Shown here: positions 7,951-15,784 of the stretch, one piece after another
Position numbering within the stretch: the first letter of the stretch is position 1
Layout: every line of letters begins with the position of its first letter
Assembly (NCBI RefSeq): GCF_006715085.1
Contig: NZ_VFMM01000002.1
Location: 1,178,001 to 1,242,000 of the forward strand
From: Kribbella jejuensis
GTDB taxonomy: Bacteria > Actinomycetota > Actinomycetes > Propionibacteriales > Kribbellaceae
DNA length: 64,000 nt
Direction: 5' to 3'
Translations under genes and position numbers: made by a program
Notes under the pieces: generated by a model
Seen by the model: the letters and a program-made list of their open reading frames with translations, nothing else
Databases searched by the model: none
Told to the model about the DNA's origin: nothing

Positions 7951-8943
7951 GTGAGCAGCTCGGAGGAGGACGACGCAGGCGGCGAGAGCCTGCTGACAGT
8001 GCTGGTCGCGCTGACCGCGAACCTGCTGATCGCGGTCGCCAAGACTGTTGTCGCGGTGATCACCGGATCGGCCTCGATGGCGGCCGAGGCGGCACACTCG
8101 TGGGCCGACACCGGCAACGAGGTCTTCCTCCTGGTGGGGGAGCGGCGGGCGCGTAAGCCGGCCGACCAGACGCATCCGCTCGGCTACGGGCGGGTCGGGT
8201 ACATCTGGTCGATGTTCGCCGCCTTCGGCCTGTTCACGGTCGGTGCCGCGGTGTCGGTGTGGCACGGTATCCAGTCCCTGCAGCACGGCGAAGCGGAAGC
8301 CACGTCGTACGGCTGGGCGTACACCGTGCTCGGGGTCTCGTTCGTGCTCGAGGGGATCTCGTTCGCGCAGGCACTGCGGCAGACCAAGGCCGGTGCGCTG
8401 GAGCGGATGCTGCGCCCTTGGCGGTACGTCCGGATCACGTCCAACCCGGTGCTGCGGGCGGTGTTCGTCGAGGACCTGTCCGCGCTGATCGGCATCGTGA
8501 TCGCGACGCTGGCGATCGCAATGCATCAGCTCACCGGCAACGCGGTCTGGGACGCGGTCGGCTCGATCGTGGTCGGTGTGCTGCTCGGTGCGGTCGCGCT
8601 GTTCCTGATCAGCCGGAACATGGACTTCCTGACCGGCGAGGCGGCCAGCCCACTGGCCCGCAACCGGGTGCTGCGCGCGTTGCTCGAACACGAGGACATC
8701 GAGCGGATCACGTTCCTGCACATGGAGTGGGTCGGCGCGGACCGGATCTTCCTGGTCGCGGCGGTCGATGTCACCGGCAACGACGTCGAGTCCGAGGTCG
8801 CCGCGCGGTTGTACGCGATCGAGGACGCGCTGAACGCCCGCCCGGAGATCCAGCAGGCGATCCTGACGTTGTCGCGGCCCGGCGACGCGACCAGCCTGCA
8901 GCCGGGCGAGCTACCCCGCTGGTACGTCGAGCCGTCCCCTTAG
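7951..8943 (+). CDS. cation diffusion facilitator family transporter
   Basis: A 330-residue inner-membrane protein with the CDF layout. TM1 (LLTVLVALTANLLIAVAKTV) is followed by TM2, whose metal-site-like sequence is SASMAAEAAHSWADTGNEV. Four further helices follow, then a cytoplasmic domain from about residue 225. The family's HxxxD-type zinc site in TM5 is replaced here by VEDLSALIGIVIA (Glu-Asp), so metal preference cannot be read off. CDF proteins export Zn, Fe, Mn or Co using proton exchange. No metal regulator is adjacent. Confidence 0.8.
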   Translation: MSSSEEDDAGGESLLTVLVALTANLLIAVAKTVVAVITGSASMAAEAAHSWADTGNEVFLLVGERRARKPADQTHPLGYGRVGYIWSMFAAFGLFTVGAAVSVWHGIQSLQHGEAEATSYGWAYTVLGVSFVLEGISFAQALRQTKAGALERMLRPWRYVRITSNPVLRAVFVEDLSALIGIVIATLAIAMHQLTGNAVWDAVGSIVVGVLLGAVALFLISRNMDFLTGEAASPLARNRVLRALLEHEDIERITFLHMEWVGADRIFLVAAVDVTGNDVESEVAARLYAIEDALNARPEIQQAILTLSRPGDATSLQPGELPRWYVEPSP

Positions 8944-9005
8944 TGCAGCCTCGCCTGGAAAACGGTCCGTTGAGGTCGTGCGGCGGCTGTTCGTCGGACG
9001 AGGTG

Positions 9006-9011
9006 TACGCT
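9006..9011 (+). promoter_or_regulatory. -10 box of a leaderless transcript
   Basis: TACGCT lies 8 nt before GTG 9020. It would fall inside the coding region if the earlier GTG at 8978 were used, so it decides the start of the MarC-like gene. Confidence 0.45.
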
Positions 9012-9019
9012 TCCCGACC

Positions 9020-9634
9020 GTGGAGCCCGTACACGTGGCGGTTTCGGCTTTGGCTGCATTGTTGCCGATCACGAACCCGGTCGGAGCGTTGGCTGCCTTC
9101 GCAGGCCTGACGGTCGGCGTGGACCCCGCCGCGATGAAACGCCAGGCGGTGCGGACGGGCGTGTACGTGCTCGGCATCCTGGCGGTGTTCGCGCTGCTCG
9201 GCACGTTGGTGCTCGAAGGGCTCGGGATCGGCCTGCCCGCGCTGCAGATCGCCGGCGGGCTGGTCGTCGGTCACTCCGGCTTCGGGATGATCGTCGCCCG
9301 GCAGACTCTGACCGAGGACGAGAAGACCCACGGTGTGGTGAAGACCGACGTGTCGTTCTCGCCGATGGCACTGCCGCTGGTCGCAGGACCGGGCGCGATC
9401 GGCGTCGTGATCGCGCTGACTGCGCGGCACCCCGGCATCACCAATCGGCTCGCGGTGATCGTCGGAGCGGCCGTGATCGCGGCGCTGGTCGCCGTACTGC
9501 TCCGGTTCGGTACGCCGCTCGTCGACAAGCTGGGGCCGACCGGACTCGGGGCGTTGAGCCGGATCATCGGCTTCCTCACCCTGGCCATCGGCGTCGAGCT
9601 GGTGACCCACGGCGTACTCGCGGCAGCGAAGTAG
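9020..9634 (+). CDS. MarC-family integral membrane protein
   Basis: A 204-residue protein with six predicted helices. The family signature LLPITNPVGALAAFAGLT lies near the N-terminus, and SPMALPLVAGPGAIGVVIAL marks the second repeat. GTG 9020 is chosen over GTG 8978 because a -10 box lies just before it and residues before it look non-membrane. MarC (UPF0056) proteins are inner-membrane proteins of unsettled function and are not the multidrug-resistance determinant once proposed. The gene converges on the sigma-factor operon. Confidence 0.8.
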   Translation: MEPVHVAVSALAALLPITNPVGALAAFAGLTVGVDPAAMKRQAVRTGVYVLGILAVFALLGTLVLEGLGIGLPALQIAGGLVVGHSGFGMIVARQTLTEDEKTHGVVKTDVSFSPMALPLVAGPGAIGVVIALTARHPGITNRLAVIVGAAVIAALVAVLLRFGTPLVDKLGPTGLGALSRIIGFLTLAIGVELVTHGVLAAAK

Positions 9635-9650
9635 GACTGGCGGCGAAGTA

Positions 9651-9680
9651 AGGCCCGGCGCCCACCTGAGCGCCGGGCCT
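9651..9680. terminator. bidirectional terminator between convergent genes
   Basis: AGGCCCGGCGC (9651-9661) pairs perfectly with GCGCCGGGCCT (9670-9680) around an 8-base loop, between the MarC-like gene and the anti-sigma-like gene. Confidence 0.65.
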
Positions 9681-9689
9681 GCCCCCGGA

Positions 9690-10472
9690 CTACTTTCCGT
9701 ACGTGGCGTTGGAGACCGGCGGGAGTTTCCACGCCTTGCTCTTGGCGATCGCGGTGAGCTCCTTGACGGACAGCAGCGGCGTGGGTCGCGTGTGCGGCGT
9801 CCCCTTCTCGGCCGGGGCGTTGTAGCTGGTGAGATTGACGCTGCGGCCGTCGCGACGCACCAGCACTACGTAGTTGCTGACGACGCCGTACTCCGCCTGG
9901 CGGCTGTCGGAGTACTCCGGCGACTCCTTCACGGTGTACAGGACCGATCCGTCGGGAAGGGTGGTGCAGCCTTGGCGGGCCGGGACGCACGGGTTCTGGT
10001 TGCCGCCGCCGGACAGCAGGACGTCGACGCGGGCGGCGCCGCGGCCGTCGTCGACGACGTACGCTGCCGCGGTGAAGTCGCCCTCGCCCCAGGTCTCCGG
10101 CTGCGAGAACGTCCGTCCCGGGGCCGCGACGAGCGACTTCAAGGTGGTGAGTGTCTGCTGCGAGTTGACGGCGTGTGTGCTGGACGGCGTCGGCTTGACC
10201 GACGGTGCGACCGACGGTTTCGCGGACGGCTTGGTGATCGCGATCGGCGTACCGGCGGCGGCCCGGTCGGCGGGGGAGCCGAGCACGTGGATGCCACCCG
10301 CGATCAAGCCCGCGGTGGCCAGTACGGCTCCGGTGCCGCCGGCGGTGAGCAGCGTCGTACGCCGCCGACGCAGGCGAGTGCCCTGCGCGACCGTGCGTTC
10401 CAGCAGGTCCGGTGTGACGGGTTCGAGGTTCTCGGTGGCCCGCTGCATCAGGTCGGTGAGTTGGTTGTTCAT
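9690..10472 (-). CDS. membrane-anchored partner protein of a SigE-type sigma factor
   Basis: A 260-residue protein encoded 14 bp after the sigma gene. It has a short cytoplasmic N-terminus, one transmembrane segment (about residues 40-64, TLLTAGGTGAVLATAGLIAG), a Pro/Ser/Lys linker with repeated KPSxKPSVAPSVKP, and an extracytoplasmic domain of about 150 residues with two cysteines (NQNPCVPARQGC). This is the layout of proteins co-encoded with actinobacterial SigE-family sigma factors. I see no zinc-binding anti-sigma motif, so anti-sigma action is an inference from position. Confidence 0.65.
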   Translation of the reverse strand: MNNQLTDLMQRATENLEPVTPDLLERTVAQGTRLRRRRTTLLTAGGTGAVLATAGLIAGGIHVLGSPADRAAAGTPIAITKPSAKPSVAPSVKPTPSSTHAVNSQQTLTTLKSLVAAPGRTFSQPETWGEGDFTAAAYVVDDGRGAARVDVLLSGGGNQNPCVPARQGCTTLPDGSVLYTVKESPEYSDSRQAEYGVVSNYVVLVRRDGRSVNLTSYNAPAEKGTPHTRPTPLLSVKELTAIAKSKAWKLPPVSNATYGK

Positions 10473-10486
10473 GGGTTCTCCTGAGC

Positions 10487-10975
10487 TCAGAGCGCGATCA
10501 ACTGGTCGGCACCGTCACCCAGAACCGCCCGCAGGCGCTCCAGGGCTCGGGCGGTGCGAGTCGTGATCGCACTGGTCTTCTTGCCAAGATCGAGCGCCAC
10601 CTGCTCGACGCTGCGATCTTCGAAGAACCGCAGCACCAGCACAGCCCGATCCAACGGCGCGAGTTCCCCCAACGCACTCTGCAGAGCGACCCGCAACTCC
10701 ACATCCCCAGCCCGCTCGACCACCTCCGGAAGCACCCCCGTAGGCCGCTCCCCCCAACTCTTCCGCCGCCGCTGCGAGATATACGTCCGCACCAACGCAG
10801 TCCGCGCGTAGGCGTTCGGGTTCTCGATCCGGTGCCACACCTTCAGAAGGTTGGCCAGCGTGTCCTGCACCAGATCCTCGGCGTGATGCCGATCACCGGT
10901 CAGCAGCCACGCGGTCCGGTACAGCTGAGATAGTCGCGCCCGCGCGAACTCCTCGAATTCCTCGGTAGCACTCAT
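10487..10975 (-). CDS. SigE-family RNA polymerase sigma factor
   Basis: A 162-residue group IV sigma factor. Region 2 contains LYRTAWLLTGDRHHAEDLVQ and TLANLLKVW. Region 4 contains APLDRAVLVLRFFEDRSVEQ and LGKKTSAITTRTARALERLR with its helix-turn-helix. Only these two regions are present, as expected. The downstream gene encodes its membrane partner, and such pairs sense envelope or surface signals. I could not recognise an autoregulatory promoter in the short upstream gap. Confidence 0.85.
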   Translation of the reverse strand: MSATEEFEEFARARLSQLYRTAWLLTGDRHHAEDLVQDTLANLLKVWHRIENPNAYARTALVRTYISQRRRKSWGERPTGVLPEVVERAGDVELRVALQSALGELAPLDRAVLVLRFFEDRSVEQVALDLGKKTSAITTRTARALERLRAVLGDGADQLIAL

Positions 10976-11042
10976 CCGCTGCCTCTCGTAGATGCCTCTG
11001 CCCCAAGAGACGCATCCACAGCCGCGTCAGATCACACCAAGC

Positions 11043-11150
11043 TCAGAACACCTTGGAAAGAACCCAAACCGCGAACGCCAAGACCCCCACCACAAACGTC
11101 ACCACAACCACCAACCCGTACCCGAACCAGGCACTCCCACTCAACTTCAC
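11043..11150 (-). CDS. 35-residue single-span membrane protein
   Basis: Starting at GTG 11150, preceded by AAGGA seven bases upstream, the minus strand encodes a 35-residue peptide: a short polar start (VKLSGSAWFGYG), one strongly hydrophobic helix (LVVVVTFVVGVLAFAVWVL) and SKVF. The good ribosome binding site and the clean transmembrane profile argue that it is translated. A longer frame reading in from the tRNA-His region is not credible. Function unknown. It lies between tRNA-His and the sigma-factor gene on the same strand. Confidence 0.5.
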   Translation of the reverse strand: MKLSGSAWFGYGLVVVVTFVVGVLAFAVWVLSKVF

Positions 11151-11339
11151 AACAGCATCCTTACACGCGAACGAGCCCCCGGCGGTGAGTGACAAACAAA
11201 CCCAGCCACAGGAGCCGAGCGAAGCGAAGGCAAAGGGGGTGCGGGTGGCGGAGCCCCCGCTTGCGGCAAGCGAAGCGCAGCCGCACAAAATGACGAAGCC
11301 GACCAAACCTGCGCTCTCCGCAGGCATGGCCGGCCGTCG

Positions 11340-11413
11340 GGTGAGTGACGGGACTTGAACCCGCGACCACCTGGACCACAACCAGGTGCTCTACCAGCTG
11401 AGCTACACCCACC
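11340..11413 (-). tRNA. tRNA-His (anticodon GUG)
   Basis: Acceptor GTGGGTG/CACTCAC, anticodon stem CCTGG/CCAGG with loop TTGTGGT (anticodon GTG) and T arm GCGGGTTCAAGTCCCGT. The extra G at position -1 (11413) faces C73 (11340), the identity pair of tRNA-His. CCA is not encoded. Confidence 0.95.
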
Positions 11414-11480
11414 ATTGCCGTCCGAACTGCAACGGCTGAGCAATCATAGCGATGAAGTCGCGGGACAAGAAATCCGCAGG

Positions 11481-12101
11481 TCAGGAGGCGGTTGGGGTGT
11501 CTTCGGTGGGTGTTGTGAAGAGGCTGGCGGCGGCCCGTGCGGTGCTGGAGTCGGGCCCGGGCTGCGGTACGAAGACGGTCTGGCGGTAGTACCGCAGTTC
11601 GTCGATGCTCTCGGTGATGTCGGCGAGCGCGCGGTGGTTGCCGTTCTTCGCGGGGGTCGCGTAGTAGACCCGCGGGTACCAGCGGCGGACGAGTTCCTTG
11701 ATCGAGCTGACGTCGACGTTGCGGTAGTGCAGGTGTGACTCGACCCGCGGCATGTCCCGGACCAGGAACGTACGGTCGGTGCCGACCGAGTTGCCGGCCA
11801 GGGCGGCCTTGCGGGGCTCCTTGACGTACGACGTGATGAAGTCGAGCACCTGCTGCTCGGCGTCGGCCAGCGGGATGCCGTTGGCGAGCTCTTCGAGCAG
11901 GCCGGACGCGGTGTGCATGTCGCGGACGAAGTCGCCCATCTGCTCGAGCGCGCCGGGTGGTGGGGCGATCACCAGGTCGATCCCGTCACCGAGCACGTTC
12001 AGTTCGTAGTCGGTGACGAGCACCGCGACCTCGATCAGAGCGTCGTTCGCCAGATCGAGGCCGGTCATCTCGCAGTCGATCCACACCAGCCGGTCGTTCA
12101 T
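11481..12101 (-). CDS. orn: oligoribonuclease
   Basis: A 206-residue DEDDh exonuclease that degrades 2- to 5-mer RNAs, including linearised cyclic-di-GMP (pGpG), in the cytoplasm. Motif I is WIDCEMTGLD, motif II includes ALAGNSVGTDRTFL and motif III has HRALADITESIDELRYY with the catalytic His and Asp. The Ala/Thr-rich last 25 residues are typical of actinobacterial forms. ATG 12101 is preferred over GTG 12107 because AAGGTGGG precedes it at good spacing. Confidence 0.92.
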   Translation of the reverse strand: MNDRLVWIDCEMTGLDLANDALIEVAVLVTDYELNVLGDGIDLVIAPPPGALEQMGDFVRDMHTASGLLEELANGIPLADAEQQVLDFITSYVKEPRKAALAGNSVGTDRTFLVRDMPRVESHLHYRNVDVSSIKELVRRWYPRVYYATPAKNGNHRALADITESIDELRYYRQTVFVPQPGPDSSTARAAASLFTTPTEDTPTAS

Positions 12102-12152
12102 GGGCACCCACCTTACGGCGAGCCGCCGACACTGCCGTCATGGCGTGCCCTG

Positions 12153-13034
12153 TCAGCGCGGCGCGTGGCCGATGTGGACGCTCCGGACGGCGAGTACGGC
12201 GAGGTCGGTACGGTGTCCGAGGAAATACGGCCCCTCCGGGTCCAGTAACTGCTGCCAGACCTCCAGGTCCGCGGGATCGAGCCACTCCTCATCAGCCATC
12301 GCGTGCCCATGCCCGTGCCCGTGACCCTCTCCGGTCAGCCAGCCGAGCCGTTTCCGTAGCCCCTCGATGACTTCCTCCCGTCGCTCCGGCGACAGTGGCG
12401 GCGGTGTCTCGCTCAGCACGCTCCGCGTGGTCACCTCCACGAGCCCGGCCCGCGTCAGAGCGTCGGTCCATCCGTACGGCATCGGCACCGACCCGGGCAG
12501 CGAGTCCCGCATCACCTTGAACCACCGGTCCTGCGCCAGATCCAGCCGCAACTCCAGCCCCGGCTCGCCGATGCCGAGATCCCACGGCAGGTACCGCGCC
12601 GGCAGGCCGCCCTCGGCCAGCGCCAACCGCCCGCCCGGCGCAAGCAGCGAGGCCAACGCGTCGACGGCTGCCTGCTGGTCGGCAGCGTGGTGTACCGATG
12701 CCGACGCCCAGATCAGGTCCGCCGGCGCATCGATTGCCTGGCGCAACGGTTCCGCACCGTCGTCCATCGACGCGAGTTCGCACCGGACCAGTCCGCCGGT
12801 GTGCTCGCGCGCCTGCTCGAGTACGTCGGGATCCGCGTCGATCGCCACCACGGTCGCGCTGGGCAGCGCCTCGGCGAGTGCCTTCGCCATCCCGCCACCG
12901 CCGCAACCGACGTCCACGACGACCCGGTCGGTGTCCCGTACCAGCGTCGCGGCCACCGCTGCGTTCCAGCCGGCCTCGCCCTCGGCGGACGACCGCAGCC
13001 GCCCGGCCTCTCCCGCCCAGTCGATCTCGATCAT
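12153..13034 (-). CDS. class I SAM-dependent methyltransferase
   Basis: A 293-residue protein. The SAM motif I is VVVDVGCGGGGMAKALAEAL (from about residue 38), with acidic motif II VVAIDADPD and post-I IWASASVHH. A histidine/glycine run (GEGHGHGHGHA, about residue 240) lies in the C-terminal part and could bind metal; it is not a normal family element. ATG 13034 is chosen because the core fold begins just after it and a TANNNT-like box precedes it. Substrate unknown. It is divergent from an acetyltransferase gene with about 48 bp between starts. Confidence 0.75.
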   Translation of the reverse strand: MIEIDWAGEAGRLRSSAEGEAGWNAAVAATLVRDTDRVVVDVGCGGGGMAKALAEALPSATVVAIDADPDVLEQAREHTGGLVRCELASMDDGAEPLRQAIDAPADLIWASASVHHAADQQAAVDALASLLAPGGRLALAEGGLPARYLPWDLGIGEPGLELRLDLAQDRWFKVMRDSLPGSVPMPYGWTDALTRAGLVEVTTRSVLSETPPPLSPERREEVIEGLRKRLGWLTGEGHGHGHGHAMADEEWLDPADLEVWQQLLDPEGPYFLGHRTDLAVLAVRSVHIGHAPR

Positions 13035-13070
13035 GCCCACAGTCTCGTACCAGCCGGCCACCTGCCGCAC

Positions 13071-13076
13071 TACTGT
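13071..13076 (+). promoter_or_regulatory. -10 box of a leaderless transcript
   Basis: TACTGT ends 6 nt before GTG 13083, with no ribosome binding site. It supports that GTG as the start of the acetyltransferase. Confidence 0.4.
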
Positions 13077-13082
13077 TACGCG

Positions 13083-13562
13083 GTGATCGCCACTGAACGC
13101 CTCAGGCTGCTACCGCTACAGGTCGAGTACGCCGTACCGATGGCTGAAGTCCTGTCCGACCCGAGCCTCTACACGTTCACGGGTGGCGAGCCGCCCACAG
13201 TGCAGGCACTCGAGGCACGCTACCGCCGCCAGCTGGCCGGCCCGGACAGCGCCGACGAGCAGTGGCTGAACTGGGTCACCGAGTACGACGACAAGTTGAT
13301 CGGCTACGTTCAGGCGACGCTCACCGGAAGGACCGCGGAAATCGCCTGGGTCATCGGCACCGCGTGGCAGGGCCGGGGGTTCGCGAAAGAAGCAGCACAG
13401 GGACTGGTCACCTGGCTGAGGGCGCATGGCGCCCGGGAGATCGTGGCCCACATCCATCCGGACCACACCGCGTCGGCCGCTGTCGCAGCCGCAATCGGAC
13501 TCGCGCGCACCGACCTGGTCGAGGACGGCGAGTACCTGTGGAGCACGGCAGGCCCGGCGTGA
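13083..13562 (+). CDS. GNAT-family N-acetyltransferase
   Basis: A 159-residue RimJ/RimL-like acetyltransferase. It starts IATERLRLLPLQ, contains the acetyl-CoA pyrophosphate loop WQGRGFAKEAAQGLVTWL (motif A) and then HIHPDHTASAAVAAAIGL. The GTG start is backed by a leaderless -10 box. The acceptor substrate cannot be inferred. The stop codon lies inside the loop of a strong hairpin that serves as terminator. Confidence 0.8.
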   Translation: MIATERLRLLPLQVEYAVPMAEVLSDPSLYTFTGGEPPTVQALEARYRRQLAGPDSADEQWLNWVTEYDDKLIGYVQATLTGRTAEIAWVIGTAWQGRGFAKEAAQGLVTWLRAHGAREIVAHIHPDHTASAAVAAAIGLARTDLVEDGEYLWSTAGPA

Positions 13563-13575
13563 GCCGGGCCTGCCG
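13546..13575. terminator. bidirectional terminator, 12-bp perfect stem
   Basis: CGGCAGGCCCGG (13546-13557) and CCGGGCCTGCCG (13564-13575) form a perfect stem with a six-base loop that holds the acetyltransferase stop codon. The convergent cold-shock gene ends 33 bp away and can share it. Confidence 0.7.
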
Positions 13576-13607
13576 CCCAAAAACAACCGTCGGAAGGACG
13601 GCCGAGA

Positions 13608-13811
13608 TCAGACCGGGCGAACGTTCTCCGCCTGCAGGCCCTTCGGGCCCTGGGCGATCTCGAACTCGACGCGCTGGTTCTCGTCCAGGGAGCGGAAGCC
13701 CTGCGTCTGGATCGCCGAGTAGTGCACGAATACGTCGGCGCCGCCGTCCTCCTGGGAGATGAAGCCGAAGCCCTTCTCGCCGTTGAACCACTTAACTGTT
13801 CCCAAAGCCAT
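13608..13811 (-). CDS. cold-shock domain protein (CspA family)
   Basis: A 67-residue OB-fold protein that binds single-stranded RNA and DNA. RNP1 (KGFGFI) and RNP2 (VFVHY) are intact, as is the family start MALGTVKWFNGEKG. AGGAG lies a few bases before ATG 13811. The long gap upstream could give an extended 5' leader as in cold-regulated csp mRNAs. The protein probably acts as an RNA chaperone. Confidence 0.95.
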   Translation of the reverse strand: MALGTVKWFNGEKGFGFISQEDGGADVFVHYSAIQTQGFRSLDENQRVEFEIAQGPKGLQAENVRPV

Positions 13812-14027
13812 GATTTTCTCCTGATACGACAAAACGCCCGGCGGATTACAAATCCGCGGGCGCTTCGACACGAACGTGGAACTGCAAAACTGCAACGATC
13901 AGAAACCCTAGCACGCTCGATGAGCCGTCAGCCACCCTTCGCCACGCCGGCTGTCGTACTCGTCGGGTGTTCCTGACCACGTCCGCCCGCAACAGGCCAT
14001 CGCCGGCCAGGTCTCAGCGGCAGCGTG

Positions 14028-14582
14028 CTACGGGCGTACGTACGTCGCCAGTGAGGCGGCGCCGGCCTGGAGGACTGAGGCGAGCTTGAAGTGGACGGGC
14101 TGGTCGGCCGGGCCGAAGATCTTCTCGCCGGCACCGACGACGGACGGCAGCGTCATCAGTCGGTACTCGTCGACCAGGTCGTCGGCCTGCAGGGCGCGGA
14201 TCACGCTCAGGCTGCCGGTGACGGCGATCGTCCGCGGCTCGGACCGGACGTACTCGGCCAGGGTGCCCTCCATCAACGTCGAATTCGGGAACACCGACAG
14301 ATCCGTCAGCGAGTGCGTGGCGACCACCTTGGGCATCTTGTTCATCTTGGTCGAGAAGTCGTCGGTCCGGTTCGGCCAGAGCCCGCTGAACAGCTCCCAG
14401 GTGTTCCGGCCGAGCAGCAGTACGCCGGTGTCCATCAGGTCTCCGAGGCGGAACTTGTCGCCGCTGTAGGTCTCGGGTCCGTGCCGCCACGCCCAGCCGC
14501 CGAACGGCGTACCGCCCGAACCGTCCGGATCCGTGATGACCCCGTCGAGGCTGACGAATGCGGTGACGATGACGTGTCCCAT
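14028..14582 (-). CDS. dihydrofolate reductase family protein (RibD C-terminal type)
   Basis: A 184-residue protein starting MGHVIVTAFVSLDGVITDPD. It carries the fold's hallmarks: LLLGRNTWELF, VVATHSLTDL, ITVTGS-type turn (TIAVTGSLSVIRAL) and VDEYRLMTLPSVVGAGEKIF. This subgroup of small stand-alone NADPH reductases is common in actinobacteria and rarely characterised; substrates may be pyrimidines, pterins or xenobiotics. Another member lies at 57869-58489. It is divergent from the ketopantoate-reductase-like gene. Confidence 0.8.
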   Translation of the reverse strand: MGHVIVTAFVSLDGVITDPDGSGGTPFGGWAWRHGPETYSGDKFRLGDLMDTGVLLLGRNTWELFSGLWPNRTDDFSTKMNKMPKVVATHSLTDLSVFPNSTLMEGTLAEYVRSEPRTIAVTGSLSVIRALQADDLVDEYRLMTLPSVVGAGEKIFGPADQPVHFKLASVLQAGAASLATYVRP

Positions 14583-14702
14583 GGCTCCTGCTCCTTCTGT
14601 CGAGTGGTTGACGCCGGTACATACCGCCGGAAGGCCCGCGAATCATCGGTCCCCCGGGAATGTGACCTTGACCTCATTCGTCCAGATGGCCTACCGTATT
14701 CT

Positions 14703-14715
14703 GTATGCAATCTCA
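14703..14715 (+). promoter_or_regulatory. TGTATGCAATC-type shared promoter motif
   Basis: CTGTATGCAATCTCA occurs 19 bp before the start of the ketopantoate-reductase-like gene. Near-identical sites precede sucC, the MFS gene and the ThDP gene, suggesting one regulator for the island. It could also overlap the -10 element. Confidence 0.45.
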
Positions 14716-14733
14716 CGGAAGGCAGGGACCCTC

Positions 14734-15705
14734 ATGAGAGTTGCCGTTCTCGGCGCCGGTGCGATCGGTGCGTACGTCGGCGCGGCCCTGCACCGGGGTG
14801 GCACCGAGGTCCACCTGGTCGCCCGCGGCGCGCACCTGGAAGCGATCCGGTCGCACGGCGTCACGGTGCTCAGTCCGCGCGGCGACTTCACGGCGCGAAC
14901 CCCGGCCACGGACGACCCGGTCGAGATCGGCCCGGTCGACTACGTGTTCCTCGGGCTCAAGGCGAACTCGTACGCGACCGCCGGCCCGTTGCTGCAGCCG
15001 CTGCTGCACGACAGCACGGTCGTCGTCGCGGCACAGAACGGCATCCCGTGGTGGTACTTTCACGGTCTGAAGGGCCCGTACGAAGGCCGCCGGATCGAAT
15101 CGGTCGACCCCGGCGGCGCCGTCAGCCAGGTGCTCGACCTCGACCGCGCGATCGGCTGCGTCGTCTACTGCTCCACAGAACTCGAAGGACCGGGCGTCGT
15201 ACGGCACCTGGAAGGCACCCGCTTCTCGATCGGTGAACCCGCCGGCGGCCCGTCGGAACGCTGCGAACGGTTCAGTACGGCGATGGTCGCGGGCGGCCTG
15301 AAGTGCCCGGTCGAGGCCGACATCCGCAACGAGATCTGGATCAAGCTGCTCGGCAACGCGGCGTTCAACCCGATCAGCGCGCTGGCCCGGGCGACGATGG
15401 TGGAGATCGCCACCCATCAGGGCACCCGGCAGATGGTCCGCCTGATGATGCAGGAGTCGCTCGAGGTCGCCGCCGCGCTCGGCTGCCACCCGGACATCTC
15501 GGTGGACAAGCGGATCGACGGCGCCGAACGGGTCGGCGAGCACAAGACGTCGATGCTGCAGGACCTGGAGAAGGACAAACCGCTCGAACTCGACGTGATC
15601 CTCGCCGCGGTTGTCGAACTCGCGGACCTGACCGGCGTCCGCGCGCCGACGCTGCGCGCCGTACACGCCGTCACGGATCTGCTGGCGAGCAAGGTCGGCG
15701 TCTAG
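14734..15705 (+). CDS. ketopantoate reductase family protein (PanE/ApbA-like)
   Basis: A 323-residue NADPH-dependent 2-oxo-acid reductase. The Rossmann motif is VAVLGAGAIGAYVGAAL at the N-terminus. The substrate-side lysine and asparagine patterns lie in FLGLKANSYA, AAQNGIPWW and EIWIKLLGNAAFNPISAL. The classical member makes pantoate, but many paralogues reduce other 2-oxo acids. Here the promoter shares a motif with the CoA/ThDP island, so a role in that pathway, for example on glyoxylate or another oxo acid, is plausible. Start ATG 14734 follows an AAGGCAGGGA-like site. Confidence 0.75.
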   Translation: MRVAVLGAGAIGAYVGAALHRGGTEVHLVARGAHLEAIRSHGVTVLSPRGDFTARTPATDDPVEIGPVDYVFLGLKANSYATAGPLLQPLLHDSTVVVAAQNGIPWWYFHGLKGPYEGRRIESVDPGGAVSQVLDLDRAIGCVVYCSTELEGPGVVRHLEGTRFSIGEPAGGPSERCERFSTAMVAGGLKCPVEADIRNEIWIKLLGNAAFNPISALARATMVEIATHQGTRQMVRLMMQESLEVAAALGCHPDISVDKRIDGAERVGEHKTSMLQDLEKDKPLELDVILAAVVELADLTGVRAPTLRAVHAVTDLLASKVGV

Positions 15706-15738
15706 GGGGAGTCGTGTGGCTCGCCGGGAGATCGGCGA

Positions 15739-15752
15739 TGTTGACGCAAACA
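15739..15752. promoter_or_regulatory. possible LacI-type operator
   Basis: TGTTGACGCAAACA is a CG-centred imperfect palindrome with matching TGTT/AACA ends, 32 bp before the LacI-family start. This is the usual shape and place of a LacI-family autoregulatory site. Confidence 0.4.
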
Positions 15753-15784
15753 TGTCTAGACTCCTGGCACATGGGAGGTGCCGG

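Noticed and set aside
6151..8721. 856-residue minus-strand open frame
   Set aside because: It is antisense to the class V aminotransferase and cation diffusion facilitator. Its Arg/Asp/His-rich composition is the mirror of GC-rich coding on the other strand.
15741..15763. TTGACG and TAGACT as the LacI promoter
   Set aside because: The two hexamers are only 11 bases apart, too close for -35 and -10. The CG-centred palindrome explains the sequence better as an operator.
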